Assembly: GCA_032173965.1 (NCBI GenBank)
Contig: JAVUNC010000004.1
Coordinates: forward strand, 21,491,001-21,555,000
Source: Sitta carolinensis
Taxonomy: Eukaryota; Chordata; Aves; Passeriformes; Sittidae
Reading direction: 5' to 3'
DNA: 64,000 bases
The stretch's first letter is position 1. Every line of letters starts with the position of its first letter. A model generated the notes under the pieces. It was not told where the DNA came from. It ran no database searches and worked only from the letters and a program-made list of their open reading frames with translations. The position numbers were made by a program, and so were the translations under genes. Shown in pieces: positions 14,087 through 32,374 of this stretch.

Positions 14087-16283
14087 TTTTTTTTTAAGTG
14101 TGTTATTGCAGAGGCACTACCACCATCCATGGTCAGCTGCAGGTCCATCTTGGAACTGGGCTGGACCTGGTTGTTTTGGACATAGGGGAAGCTTCTGGCA
14201 GCTTCAGAAGCCATACTTGTAGCCCCCCTGCTACAAAAACCTGGCCACTTAAACCTGAGGCATATGGAAAAATAGTGCTATTGGCAGGAAATTACAAATT
14301 AGCTAAGTAACCACTTGACTTATTTATTTTTGAATGAATAATCAAAAGTTAAACAAAAGCCTGTAAATTTTATAGTGGCAATGTCAATTTGAAAAATATC
14401 AAATGAAGTTCCCATATAGTTCCAAGTACTGTAGTGCACTTTCATTCCTTCTACCAATAATTACAAAAAAACCCAAAATAAAAAAAACTCATCTACCTCT
14501 TCTTAGTTATGCTTTTACCCTAGCTTGCTTGGGTAGGAATGTGCATGCAGGATTACAAATTATTGAGGGATGTTATGTAGATACTCTGTAGATTAAGAAA
14601 AAGATCATTTAATAGCTAGGCAGTTAGGAAAAGTATAATTTAGACTAAAATCTATGGCAGTGCCCCTATAATAGGTCAAAGCCCTTAAAAGAATACCCAT
14701 CTGCTGTAATGCCTCAGCTTTTCTCCACTGAGATTTAGCAAAAAGTCTTACACCACGTAGTAAACATATTATTAACATCACAAAAACAGCTTACACAATT
14801 AAGGTTGTATGCTAAAGAAAATATTAAGCATTTTCATAAAAGCTTCTAGCACTTTTTAACAGTGAATAAAATTTGTAACTAAAAGTGAAATCTAGCTGTG
14901 ACAAAACCACAATTTACAAAATTTTGTGCATAGGCATAGCTGGATAAGTAGGGAAAGGTTACAGGAGGGCAGTAATTCATTTCAATAGGTTCTTCATGAG
15001 GAAGCCTGCTGGCTCAGTCACAGCTGCCACAGTATCAATAGCCTTTTTGGAATCTTGTATTTTTCCTACGTTCATGATGTTGCTCTCCCTCATTAAGATT
15101 CAAATACAATTGTTTATGCTACTGCTCACTGTTACTCTTCTTTCATGCTGATTATTTCCATTGAATCTCATGCAAAATGGACAGAAGTTTAGAGAAAAAT
15201 GCAGGCACTGACTGTTAGTGAAGCGGAAAAAGCTAAACTGTTGTTTGTTCCTAAAACATAGCTGTAAGGATTGCATATCTGTCTCCAGTCCTCCAAATTT
15301 GTTGCTAGTCACAGCTAGTGCCATAATAATTGATGAACTGAGCCTAGCAATTAAAGACCACTTCTTCAGTACTGCAAAATATGTTTTGTGTACATGCAAA
15401 GGTACAAAATATTTTTCTATTCCTCAAAAATCAGTCTCCTTAATAATTTGATACTTACAAAGCATAATTTTCACATTAAGTGTATTCACTTAACCCTGAT
15501 ATTGCTTCTTCACTTTGAATTAATGAATGAAAGCCCTCTTTTCACTGCCACACATTTGAGGGCTATGATGACAGGATCTTTTTGTTCCCTCTTGCACACT
15601 CTTAATCCATCTATGAAATCCTACAATTGCTATTTTCCTATGAAAAACTAAATTAATCTCCAGTATGCTTAAAAAACCCTTTCCCTATTCCTCAGCTTTA
15701 GTTTGCCTATAGTAATTATCCAAAGGTGCATGTGAAAATGATGATTTTACTGATTTTTTCTTGACTGCCAACAGTTTCTGCTCACTCTGAAGGAGCAAGT
15801 TTCCCAAAAACAGTCTCCCTAAGAACATCCACCATGACTAAATGGTAGATACTTGGTGCTTTATGAAATGTTCTGCTAAAACATTCTTAGTGTTTGTCTC
15901 TCTACTTAATTTATATTGACAATTATTTGCCACCAAAATTCATACAACCTTTAAGTTGTTAATCAATTCCAAAAACAGAAGCAAATGGTAATGATAGTAA
16001 TTATCACTTTTCCCTCTCACACATACTATTGACGTCACGTAAATGATCCCTAAGCCAATCCTTTTAGTAACAATGTGTCTGTAGATGTATGTGTAGAAAC
16101 ATCATAAACAGCCTTCAAATTGAGTACAGGACAATACGTCTGCACATAACACATAATCCAGTACTGCAATATGTTTCTTGATTTTTTTTATTAATAAGGG
16201 AAAAAGTTTTGGCACTATTTAGATAACTACTTACATATTTTCATGTTACCAGATTCATATGCTGCCTTTTGCAAAAATGAGTT

Positions 16284-16294
16284 CCCCCCCCCCC
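16284..16294. repeat. Poly-C run (C11)
   Basis: Eleven consecutive C on the plus strand, a slippage-prone homopolymer in an intron. Confidence 0.95.
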
Positions 16295-16672
16295 AGTTTT
16301 TCATTTATTTGTACATGAAGAAAAAAACAGTTATGAACTGCAACTCTAGGAAATTGTAAGCCTAATAATTGTGTACTGAATTGCAGCTGAAATACTGCAC
16401 AGCTATTAAGGAACAAAAATTCTCACTTCTGAGTACTTCTGTGTAAATCTAATCATTATCCCTTCCACTGAACTTCCAAGGCCTCTCTCCAGATCTGGTA
16501 AGATGAGAACAAGTGCAGAGAGAAGTATTAATTGGAGAAGCATTCATCTGGAGATCTCTGGCACACTGGGAAGAAATGGAGAGACCAAGTCCTGTGCTTA
16601 CCTTAAAACAGAAGGATTTCACATCCGTAAAATATGTGTTACAAAAAATTATCTTCAGAGAAACAGACATTA

Positions 16673-21180
<4,508 letters not shown>

Positions 21181-21950
21181 CTAAGAATAGCAATAAAAAA
21201 AAGTGCTTCCTCTCCATGAAATGCATGCTTCAGGGTCAGTTTCCAAATAAAACCATATTAAAACCATATTCTAGTTGGAAAGGGAAAAAAAGTTCCCTAT
21301 AATATGCATGGAAACAGGACCAGGACCACTTTTATAAAACTTGCATTTAGGAAACATCATATTAATTTATTAAATGTAGTAAAACATCTATCCAGAAAGA
21401 AATATGTTAGAGCCCAAAGCAGTTTCAGTCAAGGAATTCACATATGTTGGTGCAATCATTCACACAGGTGAAGTAAAAGTACTGGTAAAACTTTTTATTT
21501 GGATATTGTATTATATTTTAGATCTTAAAAAGTGACCTAGCTTTAAGAATGAAGCCTATTACATGAAAATTACAATATATTGAAGCATCTAGACATACCA
21601 GATCATTTGAAAGTACACAAGTTTTATGTGAAGAACTCATTATGGATAGAGAATGCTCCAAGTCATCCAAGTAAGACTTTCCTACCAACTATTTCCCCTG
21701 TTATTTAAAGTCTGAACTTTAAATTTCACCTGCTATGCCTAGGCATTTATGATCTCTGCATACTGAAAGGAGTATAGTATATTAAAATGTTATAAATTTT
21801 ATATCCTAAATGCTGGTTTGATTTGAACATTATGTTAGTCGCTACTTTTCTTTAATATTTTGGCTCTCATGCAAGACTCATTTTTTCAATTCTGTTTCCT
21901 GTAGAAGTATGATATATTTTGTCAACAGTTTCATAATATATGTTCATTTT

Positions 21951-21953
<3 letters not shown>

Positions 21954-21992
<39 letters not shown>
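21954..21992. repeat. Poly-T run (T39)
   Basis: An uninterrupted run of 39 T on the plus strand (A39 on the CSMD1 strand). No processed pseudogene or SINE body is recognisable on either side. Confidence 0.97.
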
Positions 21993-21993
<1 letters not shown>

Positions 21994-22787
21994 TGTAAGA
22001 TTTGTAAATATATTTTGACAGAAATGCATTCCTGGAAATCTGTCACAGTACCCAAGCACTTAAATGAAGTAAAAGTTGTAAGAAAGGTGAAAAGCAAAAC
22101 AAAACAGAGAAAAGCGATCAGTGGAAGAAGTATACTACAGGGCGAAATCCACACACAAATATCAGAAACAAACATTAAAACTGGACCATTTCCCTTAGAA
22201 GATCTTTTGCAAACTTGGAGGTGAAATGTAGGTTCAGTTGTAGCTAAAAGATTTCTTCAGGCAGAGAGAAAAATGTCAGTCAGTGTAAAGGAGAGATGCA
22301 ATGTGCAAGTGAGAATAGGCCACCAAACAGGGGAACGAGATCTGGGTTGGAGAAAAGATAGCAAAATATTTTTCTTTGGCATATATCCCTTTCTGCTGTC
22401 ATTTGACAGCATTGGCAGCAGCAGACAGGACCCCTAAGAAGCAAAGCCATCTTTCATAGAAGATCCTAAGAGAGGGAAAGTCCATGAGACAATGGTATAT
22501 AAAGCAGTAAGAATTCTTTGTACAATAATCCAGGGATTTCCTCTTGACGTAGAAACACGCACAGTAAAATTATACCCAGAAATTTCATACAAACTTCCAT
22601 CTAAGAATATAGCATTACATGTGTTTAATGGCAGTAGCTTCTTCTCTCATTCTCTTAAAATGAAACACACTGCTACTTCGACTTCCTCTATTCTTCAGAA
22701 TAAGGCAAGAATAACTTGGGAAAATACTGTCAAAAAGTGCTGTGACTCACAAATAGGAAGAAAATACAAGTAAACCAGCAAATTCTC

Positions 22788-22815
<28 letters not shown>
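22788..22815. repeat. Poly-A run (A28)
   Basis: An uninterrupted run of 28 A on the plus strand, 795 bases from the T39 run. The sequence before it shows no retrocopy that I recognise. Confidence 0.97.
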
Positions 22816-22818
<3 letters not shown>

Positions 22819-23511
22819 GGTAGAAAAATATCATCAGATAAATAGCAAAAATTTTCCCCACAGCATTTCCTGTCAGACATGAATAAAAGTGCACATCGGT
22901 TTTGAAGAGTAGCTGACATGACAGTTCCACAACCTGCCTTATCCTGTAGTATCATTCCTTATGCTACAGGACTATTTTAAGAAGGAAAAAGGTGGGTTTT
23001 ACTGATCCAGTATTGACTTAGTTGAAATGTTTATTAAAAATGGTAACGTCTACTACAGCAACTAGAGAATTAAAAGCCTTTCTTCACAGTCATAAGTTAC
23101 AAGTATCAGAAATAAGCGGTGCGGTCAGACTTTTCACAGCAAGACACCGTGATTCTTTTCAACACTGCAAAACTGTCACTATTGTGGATAAACTATGGTT
23201 TAGAAATGGCTACAATCAACTAACCATGACAAACAAGAAGTTGCAAGGTATGGGTCTTTTAGAATGGGACATTGGAGTGTGGGAAGTACAACTGGAGTGG
23301 TTTTGTAAACATGCCATATCTAAACACTAGCAGCATGTTAAGGATACAAATGTCTTTTGTCATTCAGATTTGGGGTTTGCAAACAAAATCTGGATGTTAC
23401 ACAGATACTGTCCAGACAAGACTAAAGCCTGGCAATCTCCTTACTTGGGAAGTTGTCATTGTTTCAATTCAAAACTGGGCAGAAACACCAATTCATGTTT
23501 TGGTTTGGGTT

Positions 23512-24931
23512 TGTTAATTTGAAATGTCCTAATTAAGAGCAAAGCAGGCTTAAGCATAAAAGTAATAAGACTTTATTAACTAACACTAAAAGGGAAAAAA
23601 ACCCCAAGAATCAGAATGAAACTTTCAAAACACTCCTCTTCCCTCCCCACACCTTCTTTTCTCCTGACCAACAATGTAAGAAAACAACACTCAAAAATCT
23701 CAGTCAGTTTTCCACCTCTAAACCAGTCTTTCTTCTTAGGGAGGGAAGCACCTCTCATTTGCTATGGAAAATTCCCCCACAGGGAAACAGTTCTTTTGTG
23801 GATCCAGTCTTCATGAACAACAGCCACCCGGATCCTTTGCGTTCATGAAACTCCTTCCATGTTCACAGTTGTGCTGCTGGGCCACATTTTTTAATGGGGT
23901 ACGGGTTTTTATTTTAAAAATAAACTGTTCAAAACAAAGGTTCTCTTTATCCATCTTTGAGATCACCTTCAACTCAAGGAACAGAGATTTACATCTTCTT
24001 TCAAGGGCAAAGAGTCTTTATCACTTCATCTCTCTGTTCAGCTTCTCATGAAATCACAGCTTTGTCAACTTTTCATTCCTTTGCTCAGGACTACAATTTG
24101 AACTCTCCCTCTCCCCCATACTTCTCTATAGATTAAAAGAAGTATCTCTATATATTATTGTCAATAACCATAGCTTATAAGAGTCTTTTCAGTCTGAAAG
24201 CAGCTCCCTATACTCCTTTCATCAGGACTTTCACTCCTTCTTGACTGACCTTGATGCCTTCATGTGATCTCTCTATTTGCCTTCACTCTAATTTTCTCTC
24301 ACTGGAGAGAGAATGGAAGTTTATCAGGTTCCCTTTGTGCACTGAAAGAGTTAACAAAGGCAGTGTCTTGGCCAAGCCATTCTGTGAAGGATTGGGACTG
24401 AGCTGGAGCTGTGCTAGGATCTCAGCCAGGCTGCAGTCCATGGTGTTAGATTACAAAGCCCTGCTGAGCAGGGGCAGATCTCAGAGGGACAGTGACAAAA
24501 GCAGCCGCTCACTGGTCTTTTGCAGCTGGGGACAAGAGTTGAACAGACCCTCAGATCCCCTTTTCCACCCCTCAGTCTTATTAGGGTGGCCTGGCCTGCA
24601 GCCAGGATTCTTCCCCTCTCTGCCCAGAGTTAAACAGAAGCAGAACCCAGCCTGGACAGCAGCAGAGCACAACTTTGTGCCAGCAGATGTTCCCAAAATC
24701 AGCTGAGCCCTACCTGGCCTGTGTGGCCCTCCCCCCTCTCCTCCCACTCTGCCCAGGGCCGAGAGGGGAAGGTGTTCTCTCTCCAACAGCTGGAACAAAA
24801 AGGAAGCTTCCCAGGCTTCCTTCCTTTGAAATGTAATAACAACCAGAAACAAAATGCCTTCCCGTTGGTCCAGTAAAATGCCAAACTCAAAACCAGCCAG
24901 CTCACCTCTGTGGGCTGGTCAAACTAACACA
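23512..24931 (-). mobile_element. Long LTR-like retroviral element, sense to CSMD1
   Basis: Read on the minus strand this 1.4-kb, GC-richer block starts TGTGTTAGTTTGACCAGCCC, a typical avian LTR start. It ends near AATTAACA, with an AATAAA signal (plus-strand TTTATT at 23572-23577) about 60 bases from that end. The plus strand shows AAACCAGTCTTTCTTCTTAGG and CAGCCACCCGGATCC, which I remember from a passerine LTR family. The long open frames inside are not retroviral genes. I found no matching target duplication, so the exact ends and the family are uncertain. Confidence 0.65.
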
Positions 24932-27432
24932 GAAGTGTAATAGTACAATTCTTCCAGAGAAGTTTATGGCTGGGGTAATCTAAAAGGCTATTACTGCCTC
25001 CTTTATATGGGTGCCCTTTCAGCTAAGTTACCACAGGATCATTTTCAGAGAGGAAATAATGGACTCTGTTTACTTACTCCAGTACATGTTTTTGGAATCT
25101 TGGGTGAAAGATTATCAACTAAGAGTAAGAGTCAAGATTACATTTTGAGAAGCCTGGGACCGATGTATAGTGATCTCTGGAACACTGTCACTAAGTGAAG
25201 AGATATTGTTCACTAACTCAAGAAATACACTGCAAGCATCTTTAAGAAATGGAGTCAGGGAAGGAATGAAATAAGAACATAGAGGAAAGTCAACAATTCA
25301 GAGAAGTGAAAAATGTTAGTTTCTTTTGGGATAAAAGAACTGTTGTAGCACAGGATGAAAGAAGACAAAATCAGCACAAACACTGACTGTGATCATCTCA
25401 GAAACCTGTGGCAGTGCTCCAGAGAAGAACTGGTAAGAATGGTCTACGAAACGAAAAAGAGACAGGAGTAGGAAATTGTAAAGGGGAGAGGAAAGGATGA
25501 AAAACCCATAGAAATTACTTTTCCTGCCTTTTTATTTCAGCTGCTTAGCTCTTGGATTATCTGTTTTTTCCTGTAAACACATCAGAGACAAAAAGAGAAG
25601 GAAAGAGACAATGAAATAGCTTATTTACTAAGTCTGAAAAAAACCCAACGAACAAATTTCTTTCAAAAGCAGGTAAAAGTTATCAATAACAGAAAAAAAC
25701 TTCTCTTAGCTGTCTCATCCCTTGCAGCCAAATCTTAACAAGGGACCTGAAACTAATTTATTCACCACAGGGAAAATATGCCTTTTGCAGACGTTTCCTC
25801 ATGCCCTTCTCTCATAATTGAGATGTTGCTGTGTAATTAAGAACATTTCTTTGGTGAATGAATATTAAAAATCAACAGCTTAAAGGTCACAGTATTTCCT
25901 TGAATACACCATCACATATACAGAAGAAACAGATCAATGCAGTGATGCCAAAATCATTTTTACCTTTTTGCTTTTATATTTTCTTTACATATATTTAGCT
26001 CTGTAGCCTATTATTGTATAACTACATAGATTTGTAGCTAGCTTTCACCTACTCTGTTGAAAAAACAGAACACATTCCTAGAGACTCCAATCCCCTGGAG
26101 GCCAAGGCTAAATTCTCTGGGAACCAAGGTTAAAATGGCTTCTTGAGATACCTTCTCATAAACAAAGTTTAGTTAGCATCTAAATGGGGGGTTTCAAAAA
26201 AGGGTTGAACCCAGGAGGAATTACCTCATCACTTGCGTCTCTAACTGGGGATTCTTGTCAGTTATGTTAACTTGAGAAACATAGAATTGTTCCCGCTTTA
26301 TGTTACTGTGTGCATCTTCAGCACATTTTCTGCATGTATTCCACCATGTGGTGCATCATAAAGGATCCTTTATAAAAGTAACTGTATTTTTAACACCTAA
26401 CGGTGTCTTTTTGTCTAATGCTTTTAGGATGGAAAAGACTTCAGCAAGACTGCTGTAGGAATTCTTCCCTCCACGTATTCTATTGTATTCACTTACTGAA
26501 CTTCAGAATTTTACTAACAAAACAATTTCCAAAAAGGAGAAATAATGTTTATGTGGGAAAAAAAATGTACCTCTCTAATACAAATCGGTGCAAATAGTGC
26601 TGCCAAAGGTGAAAGGAGATATGGAATATTCCTCTGTGGTACTGAGACAAAACCAGAATATTCCTACAGCAGAAAATTCAGCAAAATCAAATCTATTATG
26701 TCCTTCTAATCTGTTAGCAGCTCAGTATCACTTTTGTGCTAGGACAGAAGTGGCAAAATCTTTTTAAACACTGAGCTATAGCTTTAGGTCTCCCTCTTGC
26801 CAAGATTTACTTCCTACGGCTAACTCATTGGACGGGAGGTCCCTTCCAGTCTAAGCTGTTCATAGCAGATATACCACAGATATACCACTTATGAGAGGAA
26901 CAGTTCTGAAGCAGTTCAGGGACTGGGGAAGGCAGTCTGTACATTGCCCCTTTGCAGTCTGGGAAGCCGTACCATGGGGTTATGTGGCAAATTGGCACTG
27001 CGCACCTTGGCAGCCTTTATTGGCTCTTTCTGCACCCTGATGAATTAGTCACCAATTCCTCTCCAGTGCAGCTTAGCTGCTAATTAAAGAACTTAATCTC
27101 TAGGGTGGAAGCTACACTTTGCAAGATTTAAATTTACAAGATTCATATGCCCAAAGACATAAAATTGAGACACTGAGACAATAATAAGACTGCTTCACCT
27201 TGTTCTTTAAAACAAAAGGCACATCTATTTTTCAGTACCACAGTCAATACCTATAATTTGAATAAAAGTAAACTCCACAGTGTTATCATCTTGCATTCAC
27301 CATACACACAGGTTAAAAAAAATCTGCTATTTCGAGCTTTTTTTTCTGTAATATTAGCTCTCCCCTTTTAGCATAACATTTTAAAACAGAATACTCCTAA
27401 ATAAAAAGTGCTCTGGTTGAGGCATACATATT

Positions 27433-28004
27433 TGTGTTGGGTCTAGCTGAAATGGAGTTATTTTTCCCCACAGCAACCCCTCACAGTGCTGTGCTTTATA
27501 TTGGTAGCTAAAAAGAAGTGGATGAAGCAGCAGAGTTTTGGCTTCACTGAGCAGTGCTGGCACAGCATCACTGCTGTCTCCCCAGCATTCTGCACCACCA
27601 CCACCCAGTAGGCTGGGGGTTGGCAAGGTCTTGGGAGGGGCCTAGTCAGGGCAGCTGACCCAAACTGACCAAAGGGATATTCCATACAATATGACATCAG
27701 CTCAGCAATAAAGGCTAAAAGAGAGCAGGAAGGAGAGGATGTACTCATTATTTTAACAGCTACATGTACTGAAGTCCTGCTTCACAGGAAGTGTCTGGAC
27801 ATTGCCTGCTGATGGCAAATAGAGAACAAAATATCTGGCTTTTTTCTCTTCTTGTGCATGCGACCTTTCACTTTTGCTTTAAATTGCCTTATCTTGACCT
27901 ACAGGTTTTTATCCATCTTATTTCCTTCTCCTGTCTCACTGAGAAGGGGAGTGATAAAGTTGCTTGGTGGGCACCTGGTGACCACCCAAGGTCAACCCAC
28001 CACA
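27433..28004 (+). mobile_element. ERVL-type solo LTR with intact target duplication
   Basis: This 572-base element starts TGTGTTGGGTCTAGCTG and ends AACCCACCACA. It contains GGGAGGGGCCTAGTCAGG, CAGCTGACCCAAACTGACC and CAGCAATAAAGG as internal landmarks. The five bases on each side are identical (ATATT at 27428-27432 and 28005-28009), which marks a complete LTR-mediated integration reduced to a solo LTR. It lies antisense to CSMD1 in the 11-kb intron. Confidence 0.9.
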
Positions 28005-31000
28005 ATATTCTACTCAATACTGTTTCTTTTATTTGTCAGTTGACTAATAACATTAACATATTTGATACCTCATGGACTATCTTCCTCTCACTTAAATTAC
28101 AGATATGAATCATACTGACTCAACTCTCTACACATTTAGAAAATTAGGAATTGATGTGAAATTTACCAGTTGAGAAAATTTGAGCTGCAAAATAGATTAG
28201 ATGCTTGAGCCTCACAATATATTTAATTATCAATTATTTATAAGTAAATCCCATGAATTTTAAAAGTAACCACAGTAAAATAGTTTGGAATGACAACAGG
28301 AATAAATACTAAAAACATGCTTTAGTCATATTGGGAGAAATAAGTAATATATTTTACATTCATTTTTAAAAACGTTGCACATGTAAATTCCAAATAATGT
28401 TATTTGTTAAACTTGCGTAAATTCATGCACAGTGGCAATGCTTACAGAATAACAACAGGAAAAACAACTATCTTTATGTTACATAGTCACATGTATTGTG
28501 TGCAGTGGGGTAGTCATGAGAAGGGTAATTCTGCATGGCAGCATAACACTTTCATCATATTCTAGTTTTGAGGAACACAATCCCTAACATGGCTTTTGGA
28601 GAAATGTGATTTAGGTTTTTTGGGGAAGCTTAGCTGACTAAGCTTCTTAACTCTGGTACTACTTCTGACATCCTCATCTTTGATTTTGTTTTTTATTCAT
28701 AAATATTATCACCACATTAGGACAATATTATCACCCTACCTCTCTAATTTAACTGTTTTGAGCAGCCATATTACCTTAAACTTCATCTGTTTAACTAGCA
28801 TCTCAATTTTTGTAACTAATACAGGAATATTTTTTACTGTCACAATGCTAATTATGCTTTCATTTACATCTCTACACTTCCCTAACAGCAAGTAAAAAAT
28901 GGAAAAAATTTGTAGCAAGAGGATAAAGGGATAGGTTGACAGCAGCGGCTCCAAGTGTAGAACCAGAAATCACAACTGTTCAACTACTAAGTGTAAACTT
29001 ATTCACACTGACAGCATGTTCTGTAGGCGTGCCTAGGGCTCTGCATGTTAGAACTAACACCTGGCAAGTTAACCCAGTACCAAACATTTTGAGAAAGTCT
29101 GTCCTCAGACAGGAAGGGAAAAGAAGCTGTAAGAAAACTGTGATGTGTTGTGATTAGAGCTGCTCTGGACGTCATTTATTGAGAATGATGTAGAAGTGGT
29201 CATGCAGCAGACTGATTTTTCTTGCCTGTCAGATATGTCATCAGACTCCTATATAATTTCCTAGAAATTTGCCTTCTATCATGTAAATATATTTTTGACT
29301 ACTACAACATAGTGGCACAGCTCAAGAAAATGGAAAGCGTTCTTTAAAAAATATGAAGCTGATCTAAACAAGGACAATATGAACAACTGTAAATTGCAGA
29401 TAAAATGTAGAAATATGTGAAGGTAGCTCAACAATTAGTTTGAAATACAATATGCAGATTGCACAGCGAGAAGCACTTTTTTTTTTTCAAGTCTATGGTG
29501 ATAAAGTAGTTTTGTAAAAATGCCATTCCATACTGCATCACTCCTAAAGAAACAGAATAGAATTGGACAGAGTATTGAGGGTATTTTCTGGTCTACAGAA
29601 TCATTCCAAAAATATGGTCAATAGAGAACATCTTGGTACTGATTTTTTTCCCCATAAGTACATAAGTACTGGATGACAAGAAGTGAAAGCAGCAGGTGCC
29701 AAGTTCAAAACAGAGAGAGAAATAACTTCACATATCAAATAAACTAATTCTGTAAGTTTTTGCAGAAAAATTTGTGGATTTAAATCATTTACATGGGTTC
29801 AAAATAGGACTGAATAATTCTACTGAAGAAACAGTCCCTAAAGGACTCAAAATACAAAGAACATTTCTAGCTTAAGAGTGGTTTAGCTACAGTTGAGTTG
29901 AAGCCTTAATTAACTGCATGTTTGCAATGACTTTCTGTCCTTTGCTAGAAAATCATTAGTGGCCAGTGCTAGATATGGAACACTGGGTATATGGTCTGGT
30001 ATACAGAATTTCTGGTCTAATGCAGAAATACATATTCTCCCCCTTCAGATACTTAGATTTACAAAGTGCAACATGTGTGCTTTCAAATATTTATCTATGA
30101 GTAAACACTATAAAGACAGTAATTAAAAGCACAACTTTTAAATTATCTAGCAATATTTTGTATGATTAATAAATATAAGCAAGAGTTATATAATAAAATA
30201 GAAATTATATTCAACATTTATCTCCATAGTAATACTGGGGAGACTGGGATAAGATAAAACCAAGTAATTCTACTTCCAGAATGGAAAATTATATTTATAT
30301 AAAGATAAAACTTGAAGGAAATCTGGTGCATCCCAATTTACCTCAAGAAATTCCTCCCTTATTTCTGTCCAAAATAACTCTGCCAGAATCTTACTCTAAT
30401 CCTCCAGTTCTATTTTCTACTGTCTCTGAATCACTCAATGGCACTTTTATTTTTCATTATCAGATTATTTCTTTTGATGTCATCCTTGTAACAAAGTTTT
30501 GTTGCGTTCACAGGGTACAGTCAGAGAAAGCACAATAGTTTGCACAGCATCTGCAGGAATTGTTATGGATGGCTAACCCTTATCAGAAGCTCCTAATATC
30601 TCTGTAGATTTTACAATAAATGTTCAGTTTACTTCAGGCTTCCGTTTTATATTTACACTCTAATTGACACTGCCAAGAGTTAAGTTACTGCTGTTACTGT
30701 TCACTAAAAAGTTGGGATTTGCAGTTCAATCATCTTACTAAAATATTACATTTATAACAGAGAAGTACATTGATTAAAAAAATGAAATCATGAGAAACAT
30801 TGATAAGTATTCAGTTATCCTATCAAGAAAGATATAGAAGCACACAGTATTCCCATTCTGCATATTTTATGGTGAGGGTCCTGAAATGAATAATGATTCT
30901 TTTCCACTCAAAACAAAGATATGGAGTACAATGTCTGAACGCATGGCAGATCCCAGATAATTGTATGCACAAGTCAAAAAAGGGGAGGTAGATAAAACCA

Positions 31001-32082
31001 CTTTACCTGAAGTGTGTGTTCAAGCAAACAGATGCATGAAACATATTATGGCATCAATAATAGTTTGTATTATGAATCCTTTATTAATTTTTAAATTGTG
31101 AAAGTAGAGAACAGGAAGAAAGATACACATAGAGCTATTATTAAAGTGTCACAATAATTGTTGTGCTTCCAGCATTACCTCTTGTGCATACGGATGTTTT
31201 TCCTCACAATATGGAAGTTACTCCATCCACAATTATGTAATATAGGTCAAAGTTGAACTTGTATAATACAGAATAGAGAAATTCTGTTATTTTTGTTTTC
31301 CTTAAATTTTAATGATAGCATCTCATCAGTAATTTTTTTCCCAAAAAAATTTGAGGTACTTCAGGACAAAATTCTACAGATGTGTTCTTGATCACTTTTT
31401 CAATATTTCGCAACTGTTTTATCACCCACTATTTAACAAAATTAAATAAATATATAGAAATAACACCAAACGACATATTTTGAAAAACAAAGTTTGGAAG
31501 ACTAAATACACATTTCTAAGATAAACTTGTTTTCCGTGAAGATGAGGCAATTACATAAAAATGTGTATCTAAACATCATTCATATTAAATTTTTTGGTTC
31601 CTTGTTTGAAATGCTGTAATTATGAACACAATAGAAATAGTTCAGAGTTTTAATACTGTGAAAAATTTTAATTTTCCACACATAATTTTAAAAATAGCTT
31701 TTTCATGTGACTCTATTATACGATGTCACCACATTTGTCAAAGCACAGAGAATAATTTCTTATTTTATTTTGAAAGCTTTATTTTAATTAATATTTTTAG
31801 TATTCTTCAGAAGTAAAAAGAAATCTTTGGTTTGATATGAAGCAATAGAGAACATTTTAAATTAATTTTAGAAATCAGTGATTCAGTAATGGTAGAGTCA
31901 AATAGTTAAAACCACTTCTCATTGGTTCTAAAGGATAAAATTTCTACATATAATTCCTAGGGCCAAATACATAAAAACATGTGCAGTTCTTAGATATTAA
32001 AGAAGTAAATGGAAACTTTTCTTTTAGGCATCAACGAAATGACTGTGCCTAAAATTTGATGCTTTATGTGGGATGCATATTA

Positions 32083-32319
<237 letters not shown>

Positions 32320-32374
32320 TTAACTAGAATTCAGTTGAAAACAGAAGAAAGGGAAAGAAATACTATCTTTTTAC

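Larger units (their letters stand above)
13051..14262 (+). mobile_element. Class II-type avian LTR, split by a later LTR
   Basis: The left part (13051-13328) starts TGTGCTGGGTTGACCCTGGC and continues with GAAAATATAACAAAAGGCT and AGACAGGGAGAGAT-like sequence. The right part (about 13905-14262) resumes with GGAGCACCTCCTCCCC, TCACTGACCTTGG, a (TA)n tract, GAGGCACTACCACCATCC and GGGGAAGCTTCTGGCAGCTTC. I remember both halves as parts of one avian endogenous-retrovirus LTR (likely ERVK-like). The gap is filled by the ERVL-type LTR listed next. I found no clear target duplication around the outer ends. Confidence 0.75.

Noticed and set aside
22695..22955. Minus-strand frames with runs of phenylalanine
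   Set aside because: They simply translate the A28 run; similar lysine or phenylalanine runs next to the T39 run have the same cause.
24251..24706. A 151-codon plus-strand open frame, the second longest in the window
   Set aside because: It lies wholly inside the LTR-like block, starts with no promoter or conserved context, and its translation shows no domain. GC-rich LTR sequence readily gives such frames.
26828..26863. A short CR1-like scrap (GGTCCCTTCCAGTCTAAGC)
   Set aside because: It is only about 35 bases long and lacks the terminal octamer, so it is too little to list as an element.
28625..28646. A small perfect palindrome (GAAGCTTAG and CTAAGCTTC, 4-base loop)
   Set aside because: Arms of nine bases are expected by chance in 64 kb; nothing else marks it as functional.
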